A DNA stretch of 21,183 bases. It comes from CAZOEL01 sp964578835 (GTDB lineage Bacteria > Desulfobacterota > Syntrophobacteria > Syntrophobacterales > Syntrophobacteraceae). Below the pieces are notes generated by a model. It was not told the DNA's origin and ran no database searches. It saw nothing but the letters and a program-made list of their open reading frames with translations. Made by a program: the position numbers and the translations under genes. Location of the stretch: assembly GCA_964578835.1 (NCBI GenBank), contig CAZOEL010000103.1:1-21183 (forward strand). Direction: 5' to 3'. This document shows, piece after piece, positions 1 to 6,943 of the stretch. How positions within the stretch are numbered: position 1 is the stretch's first letter; each line of letters starts with the position of its first letter.

Positions 1-1
1 C

Positions 2-451
2 CCCAGATCCAAGAAGCTCGGGGGCTGGCGGGGGGGCGGGCGCCACGGAGACAGTGACACGGTTGCCGTGGACATCCTGGAGGAACTGGGGTTCGAGCGG
101 GATTCCAAGGTCCCTTTCAAAGCGGCCGGAACTCTTCCCACGGGGTACCTCAAGCGGCTGGAGCTCGGTCGCTGTCTCGCTCTGCGCCCTGAGATCATCA
201 TCTGCGACGAGGTCTTCTCAGGGCTCTCCGCGAGCGAGATCGGCAGTCTTGTGCCTCTCCTCGAAAAGCTCCACGAGCAAGGCATCACTCTCATCATGAT
301 CGAGCACCGCCTCAAGGAGCTCTTTAGGGTTGCTACCCGGGTCATGGCCCTCTCCTACGGGGAAAAGATCATCGAGGGGGATTCCTACACCGTCATCGAG
401 CACCCCAAAGTGAAGGAAGCATACCTGGGCTCAGAGGAGGGGCTGTCATGA
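2..451 (+). CDS. ABC transporter ATP-binding protein, LivG-like (5' end missing)
   Basis: The frame is open to the left edge of the window, so this is the C-terminal part of a longer protein; the Walker A region lies outside. What remains contains a signature-loop equivalent (LPTGYLKRLELG), a Walker B with its catalytic glutamate (IIICDE, followed by V rather than the usual P) and the switch histidine (MIEH). This order and the downstream partner fit LivG/BraF, one of the two ATPases that drive uptake of branched-chain amino acids or related carboxylates at the cytoplasmic face of a LivH/LivM permease. The signature loop is degenerate compared with the LSxGQ type. The stop codon overlaps the next start as ATGA, which indicates translational coupling to the LivF-like gene. 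A GTG at 68 could be read as a start but would leave no ATP-binding site, so it is not the real start. Confidence 0.82.
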   Translation, partial: PRSKKLGGWRGGGRHGDSDTVAVDILEELGFERDSKVPFKAAGTLPTGYLKRLELGRCLALRPEIIICDEVFSGLSASEIGSLVPLLEKLHEQGITLIMIEHRLKELFRVATRVMALSYGEKIIEGDSYTVIEHPKVKEAYLGSEEGLS

Positions 452-1194
452 TCGAAGCCAGGGGACTCATGGTTTTTTACGAGAATATGCTCGCACTGAA
501 CAATGTTACGGTCCGGTGCGAGGATCGGCAGGTTGTGGGGGTGTTCGGCGCCAACAGCGCCGGCAAATCCACCCTGATGTCCGCTCTCTCGGGTATCCTC
601 CTGGATGTGGCGCACAAGGAGAAAATGAAGGGCGGCGAGCGAATCACCATAATCGGGGATATTCTCCTCGACGGCCAGCCCCTGCAGGAGCGGAAGGCGC
701 ATGAGCGGGCGAGGATGGGAATCGTACTGTGTCCGGAGCGGAGGAGGCTCTTCCCGGAATCGAGCGTTCTGGAAAACCTCAAAATCGGGGCTTACCTCGC
801 CACGAGCGAGCAGGCCCGCAGCACACTGGACTACGTGCTCGAGCTTTTCCCGCCGCTTGTCAAGCATTTGAAGCGGCCCGCGGGATTCCTCAGCGGAGGC
901 GAACAGCAGATGGTCGCAGTTGGCAGAGCCCTTATGGCTCAGCCCAAGATCCTGCTTCTCGATGAGCCTCTCCTGGGTCTCTCGCCTGCCATCCAACACG
1001 TCCTCGTTCAGGCTATTCCGGTCGTCAGGGATCAGCGGCAGATTTCCGTCATCGTCACCGAGCAGTATGCCCGGCCGGTTATGCCTTACGTGGACTATGC
1101 CTATATCGTGGAAAACGGCTCGACCGTGCTCGAAGGCGCTCGTGACGAGCTCCTGGGAAACCCCGATGTGAAGTCTGCATACTTCGGATACTGA
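448..1194 (+). CDS. livF: ABC transporter ATP-binding protein, LivF-like
   Basis: This 248-residue ATPase has Walker A GANSAGKST at residues 34-42, signature LSGGEQ at 148-153, Walker B ILLLDEP at 168-174, and TEQ at 204-206 where most ABC ATPases carry the switch histidine. A glutamine there is typical of the LivF/BraG group. Length is slightly above the usual 230-240 because of a charged insertion after Walker A (about residues 53-67). It should form the heterodimeric motor with the LivG-like protein and energise import through permeases encoded outside the window. The start overlaps the upstream stop by 4 bases. The substrate cannot be told from the ATPase; the adjacent acyl-CoA ligase favours an organic or aromatic acid, or a branched-chain amino acid feeding acyl-CoA metabolism. 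Confidence 0.88.
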   Translation: MIEARGLMVFYENMLALNNVTVRCEDRQVVGVFGANSAGKSTLMSALSGILLDVAHKEKMKGGERITIIGDILLDGQPLQERKAHERARMGIVLCPERRRLFPESSVLENLKIGAYLATSEQARSTLDYVLELFPPLVKHLKRPAGFLSGGEQQMVAVGRALMAQPKILLLDEPLLGLSPAIQHVLVQAIPVVRDQRQISVIVTEQYARPVMPYVDYAYIVENGSTVLEGARDELLGNPDVKSAYFGY

Positions 1195-1196
1195 TC

Positions 1197-1279
1197 CTGG
1201 ATGCTGAATGCCGGTTGCTGGGGAGAAAGGCGGATGCCTCATATGCAAAAGAGGCTTTTGTCCAGCATCCGGCATCCAG
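1197..1279. repeat. imperfect inverted repeat between livF and acyl-CoA ligase
   Basis: The left arm at 1197-1221 pairs with the right arm at 1262-1279 (CCAGCATCCGGCATCCAG). The pairing covers 18 positions with one mismatch and a 7-base bulge on the left. Inside it, GCCTC (1236-1240) pairs with GAGGC (1251-1255), followed by TTTTG. The structure sits in the 106-base gap before the ligase start and could form an mRNA hairpin that attenuates or partly insulates ligase expression. This is a sequence observation; any function is inferred. Confidence 0.4.
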
Positions 1280-1300
1280 TCAATGGACAAGGAAGGAACG

Positions 1301-2998
1301 ATGGAAAAGAAATATACCCTGGAAGGGCTTCGTATCGACTCCAACCGGCAGAATTCCTATACCTTTACTAAGTTTTTCGAGGCTGCCGAGAAGTATCCGG
1401 ACCGGACGGCCCTGATATTCCTCGGCGCGCGATTTTCTTTCAAAAGGCTGCGCGAGATGGTGGACCGCTTTGCCGCGGCGCTTTCCGGTCTGGGCGTCAA
1501 GCACCAGGACCGGGTAATGCTCTACCTCAACAATTCGCCCCAATGGGTGATCGCCAACTTCGCCGTCCAGCGGATCGGCGCTGTCGTGGTGCCCGTATCT
1601 CCCATCTACACGGCCTTCGAGCTCGAGTACATGGTGGACGATGCGGGGGTCGAGACCATCATCGGGCAGGACACGAACTTCGGCTATGTCCATGAGGTCA
1701 TGGAACGGAAGGATTTGAAGCGGGTGATCCTCACGACGCTCACGGAATTCCTGCCCACTTGGAAGCTCGTTCTGGGCCATATGCTTGATAGAATTCCACG
1801 CGGAAAAGTGGCCCAAGGCCCGCACATCCACTCTTTCGGGGATCTTCTCAAGAATGCGCCGCCAACGCCGCCCGACGTGCAGATCGATCCATGGCGGGAT
1901 CTCTGCCACATCATGTATACCGGCGGGACCACCGGGTTTCCCAAGGGCGTTCCAAGCAATCACATGACGGAGGTTTCCTATATAGAGGATCTTACCGAAG
2001 ATGTCGTCAAACCCCATATCCGGGAAGGAGACGACTCTATCCTCATGGTGAACCCCCTCTATCACATCATGGCTAAAGGATTCATGATCGGTACGGGCCT
2101 CAACCTGGGAAACACAACGATCCTTATGCCCGTACCCCATATCGACGCCATGCTTCGGGAGATCGAACGGCACAAGATCCGCTGGATGCTGGGCGTGCCG
2201 ACTCTCTATCGAATGATTCTTGAAAACGACCGGGTGGATCAATACCGCCTCGACAGCCTCCGGTACTGCTACTGCGGTGGAGACGTTCTACCCGGAGAGG
2301 TTTTCAACCGGTGGAAGGCTCTGACGGGGTCGCCCATCTACCAAGTCTACGGCTCCACAGAGGTGGGCCATGTGGCTTACAGCACACCGTCCGACGAGCC
2401 GCAGCCCACGGTGACCGGACGGCCTCTCAAGTCCTACCGGTGTCTCCTCGTGGACTGGGCGACCCTGAAACCCGTGGAGCCAGGCCAAACGGGAGAGCTC
2501 CTCGTCACTTCCGACGCAAACATCAAGTGCTACTGGAACAAGCCCGCAGAGACCGCAGCTTCCTTTGTGCAAATCGACTCCGACGTGTACTACCGAACGG
2601 GCGACTTCATGACTTTTACGGACAAAAAGGAGCTCCAGTTCATGGAGCGCACGGCGGATATCATCAAGTACAAGGGCTATCGGATTGCCGCCTCTGAAGT
2701 CGAGTCGGCGCTTCTGGACAACCCGGTGGTCGTAGGGGCTTGCGTGGTGGGAATTCCCGATGATTCGGTAGGCGAGCGCATCAAGGCCATAGTGGTTCTG
2801 AAGAGCGACGCCAAGGGGGTCTCCGGCAACGAGCTCCACAAGTGGTGCAAGGATCGTCTCGCCCCCTACAAGGTCCCTCACTACATCGAGTTCCGGGATA
2901 TGCTTCCCAAGTCGAAGGTGGGCAAATTGCTCCGCCGGGAAATTCGCGAGGAGGAGCGCAGAAAGCTGGGAAAGGGAAAGGCCGGCAAAGCGGCTTGA
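1301..2998 (+). CDS. AMP-forming acyl-CoA ligase (FadD-like)
   Basis: This 565-residue protein belongs to the adenylate-forming (ANL) superfamily. It shows the phosphate-binding loop YTGGTTGFPKG at 206-216, the A5 motif QVYGSTE at 348-354, YRTGD at 431-435 (ribose-binding aspartate), the hinge region ERTADIIKYKGYRI at 449-462 and the C-terminal PKSKVGKLLRRE with the catalytic lysine K542. It should convert a carboxylic acid, ATP and CoA into acyl-CoA, AMP and pyrophosphate in the cytoplasm. The exact acid cannot be read from the sequence; overall layout is closest to medium or long-chain fatty-acid and related ligases. An upstream ATG at 1208 extends the frame by 31 residues without family similarity. 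The ATG at 1301 has GGAAGG 5 bases upstream and begins a normal N-terminus. It follows the LivG/LivF genes on the same strand, so uptake and CoA activation of one substrate are plausibly coupled. Confidence 0.88.
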   Translation: MEKKYTLEGLRIDSNRQNSYTFTKFFEAAEKYPDRTALIFLGARFSFKRLREMVDRFAAALSGLGVKHQDRVMLYLNNSPQWVIANFAVQRIGAVVVPVSPIYTAFELEYMVDDAGVETIIGQDTNFGYVHEVMERKDLKRVILTTLTEFLPTWKLVLGHMLDRIPRGKVAQGPHIHSFGDLLKNAPPTPPDVQIDPWRDLCHIMYTGGTTGFPKGVPSNHMTEVSYIEDLTEDVVKPHIREGDDSILMVNPLYHIMAKGFMIGTGLNLGNTTILMPVPHIDAMLREIERHKIRWMLGVPTLYRMILENDRVDQYRLDSLRYCYCGGDVLPGEVFNRWKALTGSPIYQVYGSTEVGHVAYSTPSDEPQPTVTGRPLKSYRCLLVDWATLKPVEPGQTGELLVTSDANIKCYWNKPAETAASFVQIDSDVYYRTGDFMTFTDKKELQFMERTADIIKYKGYRIAASEVESALLDNPVVVGACVVGIPDDSVGERIKAIVVLKSDAKGVSGNELHKWCKDRLAPYKVPHYIEFRDMLPKSKVGKLLRREIREEERRKLGKGKAGKAA

Positions 2999-3183
2999 AA
3001 AGCGGAAGTCCCAGAAAAGCTGCATGGGTGCAGAGATTTCGGGCCTTACCTCAGTTCAACCTGCCTCCGGCTTCGGCTAAGAGAAAACCGTGTACTTTCG
3101 TCGAGCGCCTTGTAGAAAGCTTCTCTCGCCATGAGCCTGCGGAACCTTCAAAGCTGCGCCAGTACGATCAGATGAATGGACTC

Positions 3184-3220
3184 AACTGCTGTCCTTACCA
3201 AGGACGGCAGTTCTTATTTT
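3184..3220 (+). terminator. intrinsic terminator after acyl-CoA ligase
   Basis: AACTGCTGTCCTT (3184-3196) pairs with AAGGACGGCAGTT (3200-3212), giving a 13-base stem with one T-G wobble and a 3-base ACC loop, followed by CTTATTTT. It lies about 185 bases after the ligase stop and separates the transporter/ligase operon from the next genes. The 2999-3379 stretch holds no other convincing gene. Confidence 0.75.
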
Positions 3221-3379
3221 GGCGTCCGTAAGGTGAGCAGAGTATCTTCCCGCCCAGCAAAAACCGACATATGCGCCCACTCTATAAAATCCCAATATCG
3301 GCTTCAAAATGAGAATTGCTGCGCCAAGGATCGTCTTCACGCTCCGATGACCATTGCGCCCGTTATGAAAGGAGAAACC

Positions 3380-3742
3380 ATGAGAGAAATGGTGATGAGC
3401 CCGCAGGTCCTCTATTCGGACCGGTTTGTCGAGATCGTGGCGGATTCCATACTGCTTCGCGGCTACACTTTTCCGGGACTCAAGGCAAAACGGGTCTTTT
3501 TCTCGGACATCGACTGCATCGCCCTGAAGAAGCCCACGCTCTGGACCGGAAAATACAGGTTTCATGGGACGGGGGACTTTCGGACCTGGTTTGCGTCGGA
3601 TTGGAACAGAAGCACGCGGGACAGAATTTTTGTGATTCATCCCAAACGCGGATGGTGGCGCATGGGCTTTTCCGTGGAAGATTCCGGAGCCGTGGAGAAG
3701 ATACTGAGAAGCAAGGGATTGACCTTACTGCAACAACCGTAG
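3380..3742 (+). CDS. conserved hypothetical protein, possible bacterial PH-like domain
   Basis: This is a 120-residue soluble protein with no signal peptide or membrane segment. The start has AAAGGAG five bases upstream. The frame is open further upstream, to an ATG at 3176, but that stretch contains the terminator and has no coding character. The pattern is alternating short hydrophobic strands, basic and aromatic clusters (HPKRGWWRMGF at about residues 88-98) and a C-terminal amphipathic segment ending SKGL. This resembles small bacterial PH-like (bPH) beta-barrel proteins, but I do not recognise the family with certainty. A TATAAAAT box at 3283-3290 could be the -10 of its promoter; no good -35 is visible. 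It stands about 150 bases upstream of chrB and might be cotranscribed with it. Confidence 0.6.
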   Translation: MREMVMSPQVLYSDRFVEIVADSILLRGYTFPGLKAKRVFFSDIDCIALKKPTLWTGKYRFHGTGDFRTWFASDWNRSTRDRIFVIHPKRGWWRMGFSVEDSGAVEKILRSKGLTLLQQP

Positions 3743-3751
3743 GGAAGCCCT

Positions 3752-3822
3752 CCGATGTCCTCTTCCGATACAGCATCATCTCCAAGCAATTGAATACCTG
3801 AGTCTCGAATCGTGTAGGACGT
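3752..3822 (-). pseudogene. inverted remnant of the N-terminus of an HD-domain gene
   Basis: Read on the minus strand, this stretch encodes SYTIRDSGIQLL followed by VSEEDI. That closely matches residues 2-22 of the HD-domain protein at 6258 (SYRIQNSDIQLL ... VSEEDI). By hand alignment about 50 of 70 bases are identical. The position equivalent to the ATG start is ACG (3822-3820), and weak similarity continues a few bases into the leader. Similarity stops near 3752, just after the stop codon of the preceding hypothetical gene. It is therefore a broken fragment of a paralogue, not an expressed gene. The remaining bases up to chrB hold a candidate promoter/operator. Confidence 0.6.
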
Positions 3823-3835
3823 GGTTGAGCTCTTG

Positions 3836-3885
3836 TTGACTTCATGTAACAAATGATGTTATCTGGTGTAACAACTGAACTGGAG
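3836..3885 (+). promoter_or_regulatory. candidate chrB promoter/operator with TGTAACA repeats
   Basis: TTGACT at 3836-3841 resembles a -35 box. TGTTAT (3857-3862) and TATCTG (3860-3865) are weak -10 candidates. TGTAACA occurs twice in direct orientation (3845-3851 and 3867-3873), 22 bases apart, about two helical turns. TGTTAT at 3857 is an inverted near-copy, making an imperfect dyad GTAACA-aatga-TGTTAT over the putative promoter. GGAG at 3882-3885 is the ribosome site for chrB. ChrB proteins are known chromate-responsive regulators in some bacteria, so self-binding is conceivable; nothing here proves it. Confidence 0.35.
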
Positions 3886-3891
3886 ATCCGA

Positions 3892-4956
3892 ATGGCGGAG
3901 AGTGACTCGAAGAAATGGCTGCTGTTGATCCACCAGATTCCTCCCAAGCCCAATGCGTTGCGAGTGAAGATCTGGAGACGACTGCAGCATGTGGGAGCTG
4001 TGGCGATCAAACAATCCGTTTACGCTATGCCTCTTTCCGAGCAGTCGAGGGAAGACCTGAGTTGGATACTCAAGGAGATCGTTGAGGGCGGCGGGGACGG
4101 GTCGATTTCCGAAGCTCGGTTCCTGGAAGGTCTGACGGACGAGCAAGTGGTCGCCCTATTCCAGAATGCCCGCAGGTCGGACTACGAAAAGGTCATTCAA
4201 GAAGCGAGGCAGTTGCTCACTGATTGGTCTTCCCCGGGGGGGAGTCCTCAAGATCCGGCGATAACAGGCCAGGCGCAGGTCTACAAACTGCGACAGCGGC
4301 TGGACGAAGTCGCAGCCATTGACTTCTTTCAAGCCTCCGAACGGGGGACAGCTGAAATCCTGCTCAAGGATCTCGCGTCTCGGGCATCTCGTAAACCGCT
4401 GGTCGCCTGCGCCGCCAGGGAAGGGCTCGACAACCTGGAAGGGAAAACTTGGGTGACAAGGAAGAACATTTTCGTAGACCGCATTGCCGGCGGCTGGTTG
4501 ATCAGGCGTTTTGTAGACAAAGAGGCGGTCTTCAAATTCGTTCAGAGTCCCCACTATGTCCCCGAGCCGGGCGAGATCCGCTTCGATATGTTCGACGGGG
4601 AATTCACTCATGAAGGAGACCGGTGCACTTTCGAAGTAATGGTTCAGCGCTTGCGGCTCCAGGATCGCGCACTATCTCCCATGGCCGAAATGGTCCATGA
4701 TATCGATCTAAAAGACGCCAAATACAACCGGAAAGAAACGGCGGGCTTCAATGCCCTCTTGAGCGGCATGGGGCCTCTAAGCCGGAGGATAAGGATCGCA
4801 TGGAGGAAGGATTCCGATTGTTTGAGAGCCTTTTTGCCTACTTCCAGAGACAAAAAGGGGAGTAGCGCTTTTCCAGAGCGGGCAAATGCACATACCGCCA
4901 GAAATGCAAGGAACGGAATAATAACGACAGCTATGGCTGGCGTCGTTTGGAAGTGA
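3892..4956 (+). CDS. chrB: chromate resistance protein ChrB (frameshifted near 3' end)
   Basis: The N-terminal domain (residues about 8-110, KKWLLLIHQIPPKPNALR, VKIWRRLQHVGA) and the C-terminal domain (residues 187-290, WVTRKNIFVDRIAGGWLIRR ... FTHEGDRCTFE) match ChrB, a soluble cytoplasmic protein that senses chromate and controls resistance genes. The ATG at 3892 is preferred because GGAG lies six bases upstream and the ChrB-like sequence begins directly after it; an upstream in-frame ATG at 3853 adds 13 residues. Reading the sequence as given, the protein departs from the family after about residue 295 and runs through unrelated residues to 4956. The expected ChrB ending is present in another frame and stops at 4865. 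No ChrA transporter follows; an MFS transporter does. Confidence 0.85.
   Translation: MAESDSKKWLLLIHQIPPKPNALRVKIWRRLQHVGAVAIKQSVYAMPLSEQSREDLSWILKEIVEGGGDGSISEARFLEGLTDEQVVALFQNARRSDYEKVIQEARQLLTDWSSPGGSPQDPAITGQAQVYKLRQRLDEVAAIDFFQASERGTAEILLKDLASRASRKPLVACAAREGLDNLEGKTWVTRKNIFVDRIAGGWLIRRFVDKEAVFKFVQSPHYVPEPGEIRFDMFDGEFTHEGDRCTFEVMVQRLRLQDRALSPMAEMVHDIDLKDAKYNRKETAGFNALLSGMGPLSRRIRIAWRKDSDCLRAFLPTSRDKKGSSAFPERANAHTARNARNGIITTAMAGVVWK
4770..4865 (+). other. frameshift site and out-of-frame ChrB C-terminus
   Basis: Starting near 4779, the alternative frame reads KPEDKDRMEEGFRLFESL and then FAYFQRQKGE before a TAG at 4863-4865. This is the kind of ending ChrB proteins normally have. One base appears to be missing, most simply from the G run at 4770-4773; restoring a single base would give a protein of about 323 residues. 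It may be a real mutation or a sequencing or assembly error. If corrected, the gap to the MFS gene is about 118 bases and the 4866-4956 reading is spurious. Confidence 0.72.
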
Positions 4957-4983
4957 CGAGGAACAGCGAGTAAAGGAAAAAAC

Positions 4984-6261
4984 ATGGGACTCCAAGATGC
5001 CCTGAGCACCCGCGCAGCAGGAATCTCGAGTTTTCTCGGCCTTCAGCGATCTACTGTCGGAGTTCTCTCCATGGTGGTGCTGGTTGGCATGGGCGAGCGG
5101 ATGGCCGAGCGCTTTCTTCCCATCTACATGATGGCGCTGGGCGGCGGCGCAATTGCCATAGGCCTTCTGCAGGCCATGGACAACCTGCTTTCTGCTCTCT
5201 ACAGCTTTCCCGGCGGCTATCTTTCCGATCGCATCGGTACAAAGAAGTCTCTTTTGGTCTTCAATCTTGTGGCGATGGCCGGTTTCGCCCTTGTGATCGT
5301 TATCCCAGCCTGGCAGGCGGTGCTGGTCGGAGCTGTGCTCTTCATTTCCTGGTCCGCCATCTCGCTTCCGGCAACGATGAGCCTCATGTACAAGGCTCTC
5401 CCTCAAAACAAGCGCACCATGGGTGTGAGCATGCACTCCCTGGTGCGCCGCATCCCCATGGCTCTTGGCCCACTCGTGGGCGGACTCTTCATTGCGCTCT
5501 GGGGAGAGCGCGACGGGGTTCGCATCGCCTTCGGAGCGGCTTTCGCCATGGCGCTGCTGGGTCTTGTCCTGCAGCAGCGCATGATAGAGGACGACGCCTC
5601 GGATGTGAAATCCTCCTCGGACACCTGCGGCCTCACTCTGGAGAAAAACCCGCTGAAGCTTCTGAAATTGATGAATCCCGCCATGAAAAGGCTGCTTGCA
5701 ACCGACATACTCATTCGATTTTGCGAGCAGATCCCCTATGCCTTCGTAGTGATCTGGTGCATGAAGACAATTGCGGAGCCGGTCACAGCCGTGCAGTTTG
5801 GTTTGCTCACGACCATCGAGATGGCGACAGCCGTGCTGATCTATATCCCCGTGGCATACCTTGCGGATCGAGGCGCTAAGAAGCCCTTCGTCCTTATGAC
5901 GTTCGTCTTTTTCACCCTCTTTCCCCTGGTGCTTCTCTACAGTCGCTCTCTCGAGTGGCTCATCGCGGCCTTCGTCCTGCGGGGTCTCAAGGAGTTCGGT
6001 GAGCCCACCCGCAAGGCTCTCATCATGGATCTCGCCCCGGAAAGTTGTAAAGCGGGCATGTTCGGGCTCTACTATCTCATCCGGGACATCTTTGTCGCCG
6101 CGGCAGCCTTGGCCGGCGCCTTCTTGTGGCAGGTCAGCCCGGAGACGAACCTCCTTGCGGCGTTCGTTTTCGGGGTCATCGGCACTGCAGGGTTCGCGCT
6201 CTTCGGTCGCGATATGTCGCCAAGCGTTCTGCTTTCTGAACAGAAAAGGATTCAACAATGA
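4984..6261 (+). CDS. MFS transporter
   Basis: This 425-residue integral membrane protein has about 12 hydrophobic segments in two halves. The signature loop-2/3 motif A appears as GGYLSDRIGTKK (residues 77-88) and is repeated in the second half as AYLADRGAKK (291-300). A hydrophilic linker at about 200-230 separates the halves. It should be a cytoplasmic-membrane secondary transporter, probably an exporter given its position behind chrB; the substrate cannot be read from the sequence. AAAGGA lies six bases before the ATG. The gene ends in an ATGA overlap with the HD-domain gene, so the two are probably translated together. It takes the position that ChrA, the CHR-family chromate pump, usually holds next to ChrB. 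Confidence 0.85.
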   Translation: MGLQDALSTRAAGISSFLGLQRSTVGVLSMVVLVGMGERMAERFLPIYMMALGGGAIAIGLLQAMDNLLSALYSFPGGYLSDRIGTKKSLLVFNLVAMAGFALVIVIPAWQAVLVGAVLFISWSAISLPATMSLMYKALPQNKRTMGVSMHSLVRRIPMALGPLVGGLFIALWGERDGVRIAFGAAFAMALLGLVLQQRMIEDDASDVKSSSDTCGLTLEKNPLKLLKLMNPAMKRLLATDILIRFCEQIPYAFVVIWCMKTIAEPVTAVQFGLLTTIEMATAVLIYIPVAYLADRGAKKPFVLMTFVFFTLFPLVLLYSRSLEWLIAAFVLRGLKEFGEPTRKALIMDLAPESCKAGMFGLYYLIRDIFVAAAALAGAFLWQVSPETNLLAAFVFGVIGTAGFALFGRDMSPSVLLSEQKRIQQ

Positions 6262-6809
6262 GCTATAGAATTCAAAACTCGGACATTCAACTGCTTAGAG
6301 ATACAGGCGTGTCGGAAGAGGATATCGCCCATTGCGCGAAAGTAGCGGAAAAAGCTCTGGATGTGGCCGGGAGGTCGGGAGCGGACCTCGACATGGAGCT
6401 CGTAGGCCGCGGGGCTCTCTTCCATGACTTGGGCAAGGCAAAGACCCACGGGATAGAGCATGGGAGGATCGGCGCGGAACTTGGCCGAAAACTCGGGCTC
6501 CCTCAGGAAATAACCGATATCATGGAAAAGCACATCCGCGGAGGACTCACCCCTGAGGAGGCAAAGGAGCTTGGCCTTCCGGTGAAGGATTATACATTGA
6601 GGAGACTGGAAGAGAGAATTGTGATCTATGCCGACAGGCTGGTCGATATCATCACGGCGCCGGAGCGCATTGTATCGGATGCGCTCGAAGCCGAGGCCCG
6701 GTTCGAAGAGATCCTCAGGGCGCATGTGAAATATGGAAAGAACGATCTTACGCTCAACCGCTATCTTGGTTATCATCGTGAAATACAGGGGCTTATCGGC
6801 AGCCGGTGA
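6258..6809 (+). CDS. HD-domain phosphohydrolase
   Basis: This 183-residue soluble protein carries an HD-type metal-dependent phosphohydrolase core. Candidate ligands are H25, the HD pair H56-D57 in ALFHDLGK, H64/H68, H92 in EKHIRGG and D126 in IYADRLVD. Such proteins hydrolyse phosphomonoesters or phosphodiesters, often nucleotides; the true substrate is unknown. AAAAGGA sits seven bases upstream of the ATG, which overlaps the MFS stop by four bases. It resembles small single-domain HD proteins (HDIG-type families) of archaea and bacteria. A decayed inverted copy of its first codons lies upstream of chrB, so a paralogue has existed in this locus. Confidence 0.82.
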   Translation: MSYRIQNSDIQLLRDTGVSEEDIAHCAKVAEKALDVAGRSGADLDMELVGRGALFHDLGKAKTHGIEHGRIGAELGRKLGLPQEITDIMEKHIRGGLTPEEAKELGLPVKDYTLRRLEERIVIYADRLVDIITAPERIVSDALEAEARFEEILRAHVKYGKNDLTLNRYLGYHREIQGLIGSR

Positions 6810-6891
6810 AGATCGGTCCCTGGCGCCCGCTGTTTTCCGATGCAACGGGGAGCCAGTCCCAAGAAAGGGGCTTTTCCGGTTGTGATGATTT

Positions 6892-6920
6892 GAAGAGGAG
6901 CCGCCGGCGCGCTGCTCTTC
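6892..6920 (+). promoter_or_regulatory. GC-rich hairpin just upstream of the PEP-synthase-like start
   Basis: GAAGAGGAGC (6892-6901) pairs with GCTGCTCTTC (6911-6920) with one G-G mismatch, around a CGCCGGCGC loop. It ends about 13 bases before the GGAGG ribosome site of the next gene. No T run follows, so it is more likely an mRNA structure affecting translation or stability than a terminator. The function is inferred. Confidence 0.35.
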
Positions 6921-6943
6921 TAATCCTTGATGGGGAGGAGCAT

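Noticed and set aside
385..1344. Long minus-strand open frame opposite livF
   Set aside because: It is antisense to a gene with complete ABC ATPase motifs, and its translation has no recognisable family pattern.
4777..6258. 493-codon minus-strand open frame opposite the MFS gene
   Set aside because: The translation is rich in histidine, glutamate and arginine without domain features. It is a shadow of the GC-rich membrane-protein gene, which has clear motifs on the plus strand.
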